A model generated the notes under the pieces. That model was not told the origin of the DNA. It did not search any database and worked only from the letters and a program-made list of their open reading frames with translations. Position numbers and translations under genes: made by a program. Shown here in pieces: positions 20,870 through 31,799 of a DNA stretch of 64,000 bases. The stretch is from Lineus longissimus (Eukaryota; Nemertea; Pilidiophora; Heteronemertea; Lineidae): positions 4,554,953-4,618,952 of the forward strand of contig NC_088324.1 of NCBI RefSeq assembly GCF_910592395.1, in the 5' to 3' direction. Within the stretch, counting starts at the first letter, position 1; every line of letters begins with the position of its first letter.

Positions 20870-23800
20870 TTAATAGCGGCAAAAAGGACACCTGCAACGC
20901 CCAACCCATGAGCACGCGTTGTCCGGGTCAAAACGCTCCATCAGCTGGCTTTCATAAAAGTCCCTGACGGATCGCTTAAAGGCGTTAGGACTCGCCGCAC
21001 AACGCACACTCATAGGCAGGGCATTCCACATGCCCTCCACACGATTAAAAAACGACCGGCAATATGTCTCCGTCCTACATCTAGCACCACGTATAAGAAG
21101 TGGGTCACCCCTCCTTTCTCTAAAAGATCTATATTTTGAAGTGTCCAAATCGATTTTACCGATAAAGCAATTATGCAAAAAATTGAGGTCAGCCATCTCC
21201 CACCTGTAAGACAAAGGTAACATAGACATAACAGAGAGCCTCTCTTTGTAACTTAGTTCTCCACCTAACATATGCCGTGTGGCTCTGCGTTGAACCCTTT
21301 CTAGCTTGACCAAGTTTTCCCTCGTGGTATGATCCCAAGAAACGGAATTATATTCCAATTTTGACCTGACAAGGGATTCAAATAACAGACGCATTAATTT
21401 CGGGCTCCTTTTTGGCTCACCTGTGAGCCTTAACCATCACGCAGCGTCCGTCGTCGTCCGTCGTCGTTAGACATGGGTGGCACGTTTTGTTACCGCTAAA
21501 GCCACTGAAATGAAACTTAGTACACATGTACCCCTTTGTGACCACTACTCAGAGACCAAAACGCGGTCTCATATGTTTCACGGTTTGGCCACCAGGGGGC
21601 CAAAGGTAAAAAATGAAGAAATGCGTTTTCTCCCTTATTACTGGTCCGAAAAATTTGAAAAAAATATGGTAGGTACTTCTACTAATGGGACATCACATAT
21701 CCTCCGGGTTTTTGATTTGACCTAATTTTCAAGGTAAGATAGGTCAAAGTTCGCCGATGGCACCGCTGTTAGTCAATGGTGGCACGTTTTGTAACCGCTG
21801 AGGCTATTGAACTCAAACTTGGTACATATATACCCTTGGGTGACCTTTACTCAGAGACTGAATCGTGGCGTCATACGATTTACGGTTTGGCCAATAGGGG
21901 CCCAAAGGTCAACAACTGATTACCACACCAAAGTAGACCTTGTATTTACAAATGCACATCATGTGCACCATACAGGGATCATTGACAATTGCTGGTCTGA
22001 CCATAAAATGATATATACAGCTTTACCAATGTCAGAATCACTGACTCCATAGCCTCCCCTTCGACACAGGTGAGCACATGGTCCCTGGACCATTTCATCC
22101 TATCAAACACACGCTTAATCGTTGCCCAAGTCTGATTTGCCTTTTTAACAGTCAGATTCATATGAGAATTGAAAGTCAAATCGCTACTGACCATGACACC
22201 AAGGTCCCGAACGTTGTCGACCTTGGTTAAAGCACGACCATGAATATTATAATAGTATACTGTAGGGTTAAGCTTCCTGGTGATACTCATACATTGACAT
22301 TTAATTGCATTTAAGCACATCCCCCACGTTTTACACCAACGGGCTACATTTTCAAGATCATCTTGTAGTGCCAGACAATCCTCCAACGACTTAATCAACC
22401 TATACATGTTTGAGTCATCTGCAAATAGAGACATAGTTGTATTCTGGCCCATAACTTCAGGGAGGTCGTTCACATACAATAAAAAAAGTAGCGGCCCCAG
22501 AATCGAGCCCTGAGGGACACCCGAGGTTACATCTTTAACCGTGGAGACTTCGCCATTTATGCACACTCTTTGCTTCCTGTCAGTTAGATAACATTTGAAC
22601 CATTTTAACAGCCTACCATTGATACCAAAACTCTGCAACTTATGGACTAACAGATGATGCGGGACTCTATCAAAAGCTTTACTGAAATTGAGATAGATCG
22701 CATCAACTTGATCCCCTTTATCTAAGTCGGCACCAATATCATGCAATACTTGAACAAGCTTAGTACTGGTTGAACGCTTTGACCGAAAACCATGATGAGC
22801 ATCATTTAATTTCAGTTGAACCTCGTTGGTCAATTTTGTATGAATCAGCCTCTCCATGACCTTTGAGATAATACATAACAAAGACACTGGTCGATAATTA
22901 TCAACCTTACCCTTATCCTCTTTCTTATACACAGGCATAACATTAGCCAACTTCCACGTACTTGGTAGCTCACCAGATGACATACTGCAGTTGAATATAA
23001 ATGCACATGAGTCGCTCAAGGAATGAGCACATTCTTTCAATAGTCTGGGTGAAATTCCATCTGGACCATAGGCCTTGTTTACATCGAGTGCAAAAAGACA
23101 TTTCAAAACCTCATCGGCCGTAAAATCAAAACACTCAAGGGTCGGCTCGATAACAACATCAATCTCGGGTATATCAATAACCTCATCAGAGAAGACTGAC
23201 GCAAAATAGTTGTTGAACAAGCTCGCTTTTTCCCCGTTTTCCCCAGCCTTCACTCCATTGTGACTAACCGTTGTTGGTATCCGATCAGCTTTTACTTTGC
23301 TGTGATAGAAAGACCAAAAGCGTTTCGGATTTGTCTTCGCATCCCTCCCCACTGACTCAATATACAATTGGTAACTTGTGCGCGACTTATCTCTCAGCCT
23401 ATTTCTCAGTGCCCTATATTTATTCCAGGAGATGTCACGCCCGTCCCTCTTGGCCTTACGCAGTGCTGTCTTCACCTTATTTGACAAGTGCTTCAACTCA
23501 CCAGTTACCCACCGTGGTCTCTTAGAGCTTTTTAACACTTTCTTGGGAACAAAAAATTCAACACCCCTATTAACAATACCAAGCCAGTCCTGCCATACAA
23601 GTTCTACATCAAGACCTTCATTTCGTTCTTTAAAATCTGAACCATGACCAAACTCTTCACAAAGAAAATCACGCAATCCAATAATATTAGCACTCTTCCA
23701 ATCCAACACCGACCTAGGCCTTTGCTTTGACCTATTTACATTCATCCCCAACGTGAACACAACCGGGTAGTGATCCGAACAAAAGCTGTCTGGCCAAACT

Positions 23801-24162
23801 TCTAAATCACTAATTTGCTCCGGTCTGTTAGACAATACAAGATCAAGAATGTTACCTGCCCTATGCGTGGGCTCATATACAAACTGCCACAATGAAAAGT
23901 CAAACAAGAGATCACAAAACTCTTGCGCAACGTCATTTACCGAGTTGCATGCAACGATAGACCAATCAATACTAGGAAAGTTGAAATCACCCAAAACACA
24001 CACATCATAAAAATGATTTTTGCAGCTATCTGGGATCGTTCTAAACTGTCCGATAAACTCACGAACTGAAACAACATCACGGTCAGGTGGGCGATAACAC
24101 ACCACAACACCATGCTTCTTCCCATCACTACCACTTAATTCGACTACAATACATTCTAGGTT
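20870..24162 (-). pseudogene. CR1-like LINE endonuclease-RT ORF (two pieces)
   Basis: Piece 1 (24162-22099) begins inside the AP endonuclease: VVCYRPPDRD, VCVLGDFNFPSIDWS and FCSDHYPVVF (terminal SDH). RT follows: VMPVYKKEDKGKVDNYRPVS, HHGFRSKRSTSTKL, NFSKAFDRVPHHLLVHKL, GVPQGSILGPLLFLLYVNDL and SLFADDSNMYR (FADD box), then the thumb. At 22099 the frame meets the GCTCACC element. Piece 2 (21414-20870) resumes as LMRLLFESLVRSKLEYNS, LERVQRRATRHMLG, the usual C-terminal region of CR1/Jockey-group ORF2, with a Cys-rich end (GRCRCPFCRY). The N-terminal endonuclease is lost. Apart from the insertion the frame is open, so it is fairly young. Confidence 0.9.
21415..22098 (+). mobile_element. GCTCACC-family element inside the LINE
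   Basis: Starts GCTCACCTGTGAGCC (21415), then a CGTCCGTCGTCGTCCGTCG run. It has two diverged copies of the GTTACCGCT...CTCAGAGAC...GGTTTGGCCA module and ends AGGTGAGCACATGGTCCCTG..CCATTTCAT at 22098. It interrupts the CR1-like ORF. Flanking bases (TG/CC) no longer show a clean TA duplication. Confidence 0.85.
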
Positions 24163-24697
24163 TCAACCTCCAAATCTGAATTCCAAATCCAAATTTCGAA
24201 AATGAATGCTTGTTTTATGTCATAAAAATAATGTCATGAAACCTAGTTGGGAGTTTAGTCACAATTTTCAAGAGAATTTTTAAACCTTCATCTGGAGATC
24301 TGTAATGCAACCATGTATAGTGTATGTAGCAATTACCTGATTCATAAGTCATGCTTGTTTTGACTTCTTCAATGTCGTCATTGGGATATCCAGAAGTTGG
24401 CAGACCTGAAATTCGACCAGAAAATTAGCAAGCTATATGATTTTAGTCTGCATTAAAACAGTTGGTATTTTATCAAAATTTGTATTCTGTCACTACTTTA
24501 AAAGTATGATACTGTAGTACAAAGAATTCAAACAGTGAATCCATCAGTTGGTCTAACTTGCCAATAAAACACAATAATTTAAATCATACCTATTTCAGCA
24601 ATGACAACGGCAGAGGCTGGTACTTGCTCCTCATTCCTGGGCTTAAGTGGTGGTATGAAAACTCTCCCTGGCCCTGCTCCAATTGCTGCAGGTATTC

Positions 24698-25845
24698 CTG
24701 GAATGAGAGGGTTTTTTTTGTAGAAATTGTAAATACTATTTAAAAAGTCTACTCTTCCTTGTTCAACAATTGAACATGTTGAAGATGATTTCATTTCTTT
24801 GCAAGGTGTCCACCTATTAATATATTAAGAGTTGAGTATTTATAGAGATTAACTTTTCTAAAGGGTAGTTAATATTTTTCAGATGTTTTAGATCTACATG
24901 ACCGACATTAAGCAGTCTCTATACTAAATAATGCTATTTTCAAAACTTCTATTTTTATATAAAAGTCGTCAGTGAAATGTGCTGACTATTCCCTTTATAA
25001 GCTTTCATTTTCACTGTATTGTAAACTGGTATTTCTGTATGTTTTTAATTAAGTGTTATACTATCTGTACTTAGATAGTTGTTTATTATTGTATTGCACT
25101 GTAAAAAAGTTTAGCTGAAATGGCACTTCATATTTTATGTGTGCCCACTGAGCATGCTCAGTTCGCATCAAGCATTTCCAGAAGCTAGAGAATACATTGC
25201 ACAAATTTCCAAATGAAATCTGTATTTATTCACAGTTATGATACAAAAAAAGATGGTTCATTATAGTAAGTCTGTCTCTTAGTATGTTTATAAGATGTTG
25301 ATCATTTGTTTAAACAGTGTTCTACGGGGGAAACGAGGATATTTGGTGTGGCAAGTTGGTATATTTGGTATCGTGTGATTTGGCAAGCATGCGTTTTGAA
25401 CATGTACATTGGCAGTGTGCCAATAATGACGTAGTTGGAGGAGTTTCCCATTTGCTGGGGATTCCCAAACAAGCAGACGAACTAGAAAACTTCTTTCTAG
25501 CTCAAAATAAAGGTTGACCTTTCAAAAAAGTAAAAATAATGAACACATACCAGATGTGCTGGCTTGCACCCCATGATGATGGGCTCAAGTACAGTATAAT
25601 ATGCAATACTTGGGAATTGATATTGGTACTTCCTTGGAATAGCTGACGCGACTTTCTACATTTTGATTTCGTGTGAATCAAAATTCACAAATTGTAGGGC
25701 TATTTTACAGAATGTACACGTGGGTGTCCTGTATATCAGTGTATGTTAGTATAGTCTGTGCATTTGAAGTATTTTCTATTGTTATGTTATGCATGTAGCA
25801 TTTTTGCATGATTTGCATGTGTAATGGTTTGGAATTGGTCTATGT
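24698..25845. other. Harbinger-3 intron, no gene recognised
   Basis: AT-rich intron of the companion gene. Short chance frames only, with no repeat family recognised. Confidence 0.4.
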
Positions 25846-26400
25846 CTGTGTCCTTGGGTTTTGTTGCTGGGAAGAGGGAAGATGGGGAAGTGTGGAAGTA
25901 AGGTTTGTCCTCCTGTGGAACAATGGACCGGGGAGGTGGGAGTTGGGGAATTGTGGAGCGACTTGATGGAATTTGTCTGTGTCGGTGTCCTTGGGTTTTG
26001 TTGATGGGAAGAGGGAAGATGGGGAAGTGTGGAAGTAAGGTTTGTCCTCCTGTGGAACTATGGACCGGGGAGGTGGGAGTTGGGGAATTGTGGAGCGACT
26101 TGTTGGAATTTGTCTGTGTCGGTGTCCTTGAGTTTTGTTGATGGGAAGAGGGAAGATGGGGAAGTGTGGAAGTAAGGTTTGTCCTCCTGTGGAACTATGG
26201 ACAGGGAAGTTGGGAGTTGGGGAATTGTGGAGGGATTTGTTGGCTGTGAGCCTGTGTCTGTGTCCTTGGGTTGTGTCACTGGGAAGAGGGAAGATGGGGA
26301 GGTGTGGAGGTAGGGTTTGTTTTTCTGTGGAACTATGGATGGGGAAGATGGGAGTTCGGGAATTGTACGGAGTTACATTTAATTGTTAGGGTTCTGTGAA
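25845..26400. repeat. 137-bp tandem repeat, about 4 copies
   Basis: The unit contains CCTTGGGTTTTGTTG, GGGAAGAGGGAAGATGGGGA and GTTTGTCCTCCTGTGGAAC. CCTTGGGT-like landmarks recur at about 25852, 25989, 26126 and 26264. It is purine-rich on the plus strand, and later copies diverge. Confidence 0.9.
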
Positions 26401-26811
26401 ATTGTAACTTGGAAGATGGTAGGAGTTGGGGAATGAAGTGAAGTATATTTGTCATTGGTTTTGTTGTAGTGGTCCTGGGAGTGGGAGACACTAGTTTCAG
26501 CAAATTCGTGATGATAACTGCACTACGGTATTGTGTATCCCCCACAGCATTTCTATTTTCCAACACCACCAGTGAACGACGTACCCCTTCCCCTTTTAAT
26601 CTCCAAAATGAAAGTAGTCTTTTTCCAAAATAGTGGGGGCAGGGTGGACTGCAAGTGCAAGTACATGTACCATATTCAACTCTCATGAATGAGATTGTGT
26701 TTGATTATCCCAGAAATGCATGTTTTATCATAGAAAGATTTTTAAATGACAGCCTTTGGTTTTTTGTCTGTACATGTCGACAAAACATAAGCCGATAAAC
26801 ATGAAAAGTCC

Positions 26812-27792
26812 TTTTCATGCTATTGCTAACCCCAACCATGACCCTTCCGTTTCATGCTATTGCTAACCCCAACCATGACTCTTCCTTTCATGCTATTGCT
26901 AACCCAAACCATGACCCCTCCTTTCATGCTATTGCTACATGTAACCCCAACTGTGACCCTTCCGTTTCATGATGTTGCTAACCCCAACCATGACTCTTCC
27001 TTTCATGCTATTGCTAACCCCAACCATTACCCTTCCTTTCATGCTATTGCTAACACAAACCATGACTCTTCCTTTCATGCTATTGCTAACCCCAACCGTG
27101 ACCCTTCCGTTTCATGCTGTTGCTAACCCCAACTATGACTCTTCCTTTCATGCTATTGCTAACCCTAACCATTACCCTTCCTTTCATGCCATTGCTAACA
27201 CAAACCATGACTCTTCCTTTCATGCTATTGCTAACCCCAACCATGACTCTTCCTTTCATGCCATTGCTTACCCCAACCAGGACGCTGCCTTTCATGCTAT
27301 TGCTAACCCCAACCATGACTCTTCCTTTCATGCTATTGCTAACCCTAACCATTACCCTTCCTTTCATGCTATTGCTAACCCAAACCATGACCCCTCCTTT
27401 CATGCTATTGCTACATGTAACCCCAACCGTGACCCTTCCGTTTCATGATGTTGCTAACCCCAACCATGACTCTTCCTTTCATGCTATTGCTAACCCGAAC
27501 GGTGACCCTTCCTTTTCATGCTATTGCTACATGTAACCCCAACCGTGACCCTTCCGTTTCATGCTGTTGCTAACCCCAACCATGACTCTTCCTTTCATGC
27601 TATTGCTAACCCCAACCATTACCCTTCCTTTCATGCTATTGCTAACCCCAACCATGACACTTCCTTTCATGCTATTGCTAACCCCAACCATTACCCTTCC
27701 TTTCATGCTATTGCTAACCCAAACTATGACTCTTCCTTTCATGCCATTGCTTACCCCAACCAGGACGCTTCCTTTTCATGCTGTTGCTAAAC
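26812..27792. repeat. 36-bp minisatellite, roughly 27 copies
   Basis: The unit is built on TTTCATGCTATTGCTAACCC plus CAACCATGACTCTTCC. Because 36 is a multiple of three and the unit lacks stops in several frames, long false frames appear on both strands (SFHAIANPNHD-type and LLLTPTMTLPF-type repeats). Some units carry an extra ACATG insertion (TGCTACATGTAACCCC at 26930, 27410, 27525), marking higher-order structure. Confidence 0.95.
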
Positions 27793-28069
27793 CGGAGCCA
27801 TAGCCTTTTATACTGATCATTTCGAAACCCATCCATGATTGTTCTTTCCTTTCATGCTGGGAACCCCAATAGCAAGCTTTCGTTTTCATGCTATTGTGTT
27901 TAGCCTAATCAAAACCACTCATTTTTATGCTGTTGGTTGCCCTGATCAGTATTTTGATGAATGAAGAAGAAAGTAAAAATCACTCCCAATTACCATCATT
28001 CGTCATCCCAACCTAGACTTCATTTTTTTTCATTTTCAACAAATAACATCGCAAAATCATTTCCACTTC

Positions 28070-28480
28070 CCATCATCCGTAGTTCCCATTGATTTTCTTC
28101 TGATGAGTTTTCCAATTCCCATCATTCCCACTTCCCAACCTACGGTACATTCCCATTTTGTTTCATTTTTAAAGATACATTTTAAAAACAATTCCCTCTT
28201 CCCATCCTTCCCAGTGTAATTTTCTCAGTGTTTTATGAGTAAACAACATCCGCAGTTCCCATTGATGTATTTTTCTGAGTTTTCCAGTTCCCATCATTCC
28301 CACTTCCCAACCTACCGTACATTCCCATTATGTTTCATTTTGAAAGATGTATTTTAAATCATTCCCTCTTCCCATCCTTCCCTATGTTTTTTTCTGAGTT
28401 TTTTTTGACTGAACAACAAAGTCAAATCACTGCTAGTTCCCATCATTCCCTATTCCCAATCTAAATTTTACATAGGTTTA
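28070..28480. repeat. About 150-171-bp diverged tandem repeat
   Basis: The segment CCCATCATTCCCACTTCCCA ... GTTTCATTTT..AAAGAT..ATTTTAAA occurs near 28118 and 28289, with a shorter relative near 28437. It is pyrimidine-rich and intronic. Confidence 0.7.
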
Positions 28481-28546
28481 TGAACGAACAATTCAATAAA
28501 AAAGGATTTTGATTTTGTTGGTAGCTACATAAGTGAAGTACCAATA

Positions 28547-29085
28547 TCAATTCCCATTTTTCTGGCTACTATACTGTACTTGATCCTGATGATGTGGGTC
28601 AACAACTGTCTTCCTCTTCTTGCAAGGCATATCCAGGGGTTGAGGCTGGCGAATTGTTGTTTCAAAACCATCAACAATACCATTGAAGCTAGCATCATCT
28701 TTGAATATGTCAATGATCTTCTCTGTGATGGCATTCAATGGCGCCATACATGCCCCGCCACCAGTTTTGCCCATGTGTTGTCGACGCTGCCCATGCACCT
28801 CCTTGGCCTTGGAAACCAACGAATTCCACTTCTCCCTCACCTGGTCCACTTCTCCCTCACCTGGGTTGTTCCCAGGGCTGACACCTTCAGTGCAATATCA
28901 TCCCAGACATTCATCTTTAGGCTCTTACTGACTTCGTTACTAAACTTTGCCCTAAGCATCTCCAACTGGACCTCAACCAATTCCACAAGCAGAATGGTGA
29001 CTTCTGGGGTCCAGTTGGACCCGCTTTCCCTCTTCTTTTTCATTTTTGGTGCGGATACAAAATTCTCAGTACTGGAGGCTGCCAT
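28547..29085 (-). pseudogene. Harbinger-3 companion protein, exon 1 (Myb/SANT-like domain)
   Basis: ATG at 29085 opens MAASSTENFVSAPKMKKKRE, then SNWTPEVTILLVELVEVQLE, VWDDIALKVSALG and QVREKWNSLVSKAKEV, the three-helix Myb/SANT-like DNA-binding domain of Harbinger companions (two of the regularly spaced Trp can be seen). A 20-bp tandem duplication at 28826-28865 breaks the frame in the third helix; without it the two frames join. A Gly/Ala linker and acidic helix (ITEKIIDIFKDD) and a basic KKRK stretch follow. The donor is not certain (GTACAG or GTAGCC near 28560-28580); the downstream exon needs phase 1. Confidence 0.8.
28826..28865. repeat. 20-bp tandem duplication (frameshift)
   Basis: CCACTTCTCCCTCACCTGGT at 28826-28845 is repeated at 28846-28865 with one change at the last base. 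It adds 20 bases inside the companion gene's DNA-binding domain. Confidence 0.95.
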
Positions 29086-29301
29086 CTTGGAAAATTTGGG
29101 AGGAACTTGATTGCATTGTGGGTAATTTCCCTAGCAACGCACTAACGCCAGCATTTAGGCAATGTTAGCTAACGCTGGCGTTTAAATGACTTTGGGCAAC
29201 CCAAATTTAACGCTAAGTTAGCAAACGCCACGTTAAGGATTTAACCCTGAAAAATGCTGCTAACGCCACGTTAATGCAAACGCTGATTGAGCAACCGGGC
29301 C

Positions 29302-29918
29302 CAGATCCTCGTTGATGAACACATTTGGATTCACTGTTTTTAGTTTTTTACGGTTTGAATAAACATTGAAGCGAATAATTATTGAATCTAACTATCAAGC
29401 CTAATTTGTCCTTGCCAGTTGTGTGTGCTCGATCAACATCTTTTAGAGTGAGGTTGACTCCAATCTTGGTAGCAAGATCTACCACTTTCTTTGGGAAATC
29501 TTCATCAGGGCGGAATGCACCAAGTCCAGCTATGCGTAGGGAAGGCCGTTTTAGAGTACTGCTCCAACTCCTCTAACTTTGACTCTAGGGACTCCACCTT
29601 GTCTTTAGCCGAGTCAGTGATGGCGAGAGCTTCATCAAGGCGGTCTGACAGGAGCATAACGTTGTTCTCCAAATTCAATATGATCTGATCTTTCGAGTCG
29701 ATGTGCTCCTTCAAGTCACTCAGTTCCCGTTTTAGTTCCCGATTTTCGGTTTTTATATCCAGACGAAGGTCGTCCATTTGCTCTTTGAACCATACTTTCA
29801 GACTTGATATCTCCACACTATCTAGAAGTGGTTTTTTAGCATACTCCGGTGAATCCATGTCAGAATTTGGTGTACGGTCCTGTTGTTTGCGAGTAACACC
29901 ATGTTGAGGAGCTGCCAT
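29302..29918 (-). pseudogene. LINE ORF1 protein, N-terminal and central piece (L1/Tx1-like)
   Basis: ATG at 29918 opens MAAPQHGVTRKQQDRTPNSD. A long coiled coil follows (FKEQMDDLRLDIKTENRELK ... DKVESLESKLEELEQYSK), the hallmark of L1/Tx1-type ORF1p. A frameshift near 29545 continues into LRIAGLGAFRPDEDFPKKVV and KDVDRAHTTGKDK, the RRM-like core, and reaches VFINEDL at the Harbinger border. The protein continues at 14374. ORF1p is the RNA-binding chaperone of the LINE particle. No ORF2 belonging to this copy was found. Confidence 0.8.
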
Positions 29919-31430
29919 TAGAATCTATGAGACGACCCCCAGGAGGGAAAAGACATTCGTGTTGGAAGTAACAGGTTGACAAAATGAGGTCCAAAAAGCT
30001 AAAACTCACAGCTGCATTTTTCTGGAAAGTTACACTGTCCACTTAGGCTTATGTATCCATTCTAAGTATACATTGGTAAAGGTATGACTGCAGAGCCTGC
30101 TTTGAAGACTCCAATTTTACAGGAGCACTTGCTCTTGCCTTCCACTGCCAGCCGCCATCTTGTCGATATCTGCTGGATCTGGAGGATTCGCCTTGCCCGG
30201 ATTGGCTCCAAGTTAGTGAAAGCCGGGGTTTTGGCCATCTGGTATCCTCTGGAATTGAGCCAGTTCTGTATAAACCCCTTCGAGATTCCTTGAAAGGAAT
30301 CTCTCCATGTAGTACTGAAGCACGATGGAGGGAAGCTCAATACGGCAAGGAACTACGTCTCATATCGGATGTGATGAGTACCTTTGTCGCTACAACCCCG
30401 AAGTAAGTGTCAACCAAACGAACCTGGTAATTGTTCTTTCTGGTGAGCCCGTAAACCTTGTCATGGGCTCTTTTTTTTAAGATTTGGTTTCCATAATCTC
30501 CAAAGCGGCTTTTCCCTTTGAGGCATATGATTAGCATCTCGTAGACACTATCGTCAACAGCCTCAAGTCTGGATGGCTTGAAAAATTTAATTGAAAGCAT
30601 AAATGAAACTGACGAATGGAAACAAAAAAAAACTGAAATGACCATTGAATATAGAAAAAAGTAGACAACAATATACGGTCTACATGATAAATTGTCCATG
30701 TCTGATTTACTGTGACGATCAAGTGGCATGTGTTGGTAGCAGGCTAAAGACTTTTCAACTAGGTTTACTTTTTGGGGAGAGGTTAAGTAAGGTCTGCAGC
30801 ACAGTGACATTGATTGGACATTGAACGTATTTTCAGTGCTCTCGGAGCGCTTGGGACAACTATAGAGCGCCGTGGGCGCATATTTGAGCGCTCGGTGCGA
30901 GCCTGGTGTCTGGTGGCCCTCCCCAGCAGATCTCAGATGCAATTTCCTTGCATCTGAGACAAACGATAAGACCTCTTAAACAGCGTCCTAATCGGCATAT
31001 TTTGGGTGGCAAAAATTGGAGGGGGGAATCAGAAAAACTTTTGATTTCGCTGCCGCAACAGACTGACGATCTCAGTAGGTACGGCTACGCATCGCGAACT
31101 TGGGTACCAAGCTTGCATCCCCCAATGATACGCGCTTCAATGCCAGAGTAGACTAATCAATCATGCCAGAATGGCAGATGCCTTTACTCTCCGTAGACGA
31201 GGAGCCAAGGATGGCTACTCAGTAGCATAGGACCCATATTGTATTACCTCTACTATTAATTTATTGTCGATATACATGTTAACTGATTGTATTAGTATCG
31301 ATTTTTCATCAAGAAATACAATCGTGTCTGAATTCATTGTTTTTCCCTTTCGCCGAATTCCGTCTTCGGCGTGGTTGTGCTTAGTAGCTTGCGACATCCG
31401 TGAGGACATCATAGACAGGCATGTCTTTTA
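29919..31430. other. LINE leader and unrecognised sequence
   Basis: This lies upstream (minus strand) of LINE ORF1. Minus-strand frames at 30942-30337 (with KPSRLEAVDDSVYEMLIICL) and 31412-31215 (DTIVFLDEKSILIQ) are open but match nothing I recognise. Some may be retroelement remnants. No confident gene. Confidence 0.3.
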
Positions 31431-31518
31431 ATCAGTAACTTCTAAATGAACACGGTAACTAGAACTTGTAAACGATAAACTTAACGCAAATGTCTTTGCT
31501 ATACTGACATAAGAGTCC

Positions 31519-31765
31519 AAATGCATGTCACAACTACACTGACATGATACATGTAGTCCAAAACGCATGTCATAACTACACTGACATGATACATGTAGGC
31601 CAAAACGCATGTCATAACTACACTGACATGATACATGTAGTCCAGAACGCATGTCATAACTACACTGACATGATACATGTAGTCCAAAACGCATGTCACA
31701 ACTACACTGATATGATACACGTAGTCCAAAACGCATGTCATAATTACACTGACATGATATAGTCC
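31519..31765. repeat. 42-bp minisatellite, about 6 copies
   Basis: The unit comprises TGACATGATACATGTAGTCC then AAAACGCATGTCATAACTAC. It is repeated almost exactly with a few substitutions (AGGCC, AGAACG, TATGAT). The 42-bp length keeps false frames open on both strands. Confidence 0.95.
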
Positions 31766-31799
31766 AATTAAGCGTCCATCAAATGGGTTCTATCCTTTG

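Larger units (their letters stand above)
20650..24162 (-). mobile_element. CR1-like non-LTR retrotransposon, 5'-truncated, split by a GCTCACC element
   Basis: Minus-strand LINE running from about 24162 (inside the endonuclease domain) to a 3' end with a (TGAAA)n tail at about 20650-20683. It is interrupted by a GCTCACC element at 21415-22098. It sits in an intron of the Harbinger-3 companion gene. Confidence 0.85.
17457..24697 (-). pseudogene. Harbinger-3 companion protein, exons 2-5
   Basis: Four minus-strand exons with AG/GT borders and phase-1 joins: 24697-24590, 24405-24337, 20587-20453, and a last exon 19964-17457 split by the TA-flanked element 17588-19890. They encode a Pro/Gly-rich linker (PGRVFIPPLKPRNEEQVP), an acidic bit, a Lys/Ser-rich basic stretch (TKKVVPAKSKSSRSKVGS) and a C-terminal coiled coil (DIRDLQLKVLQATLEAQ; after the insertion, HIALMKVKMDYLREKMEEE) ending at 17457. 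The coiled coil parallels Harbinger-1's last exon. A CR1-like LINE sits in the intron between the 20.5-kb and 24.3-kb exons. The DNA-binding exon 1 is at 28.5-29.1 kb. Confidence 0.8.
14375..29301. mobile_element. Harbinger-3, 14.9-kb PIF/Harbinger element with nested insertions
   Basis: Left end GGCCCGGTTGCTCAATCAGC (14375) and its inverted copy ending at 29301 (similarity continues through GTTTGCATTAACG) are terminal inverted repeats. Flanking trinucleotides CAT (14372-14374) and CAG (29302-29304) are an imperfect 3-bp target duplication, and removing one rejoins the LINE ORF1 frame. Inside are a plus-strand transposase (14569-16107) and a minus-strand companion gene (29085-17457), convergent. 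Its large size comes from later passengers: a MITE, a TA-flanked element, a CR1-like LINE with a GCTCACC element inside, and minisatellites. Confidence 0.9.

Noticed and set aside
26854-27803. Several long overlapping frames on both strands (SFHAIANPNHD and LLLTPTMTLPF repeats)
   Set aside because: They are products of a 36-bp minisatellite whose length is a multiple of three. No start context, domain or conservation is expected.
31428-31762. Repeat-peptide frames on both strands
   Set aside because: Translation of a 42-bp minisatellite in open frames.
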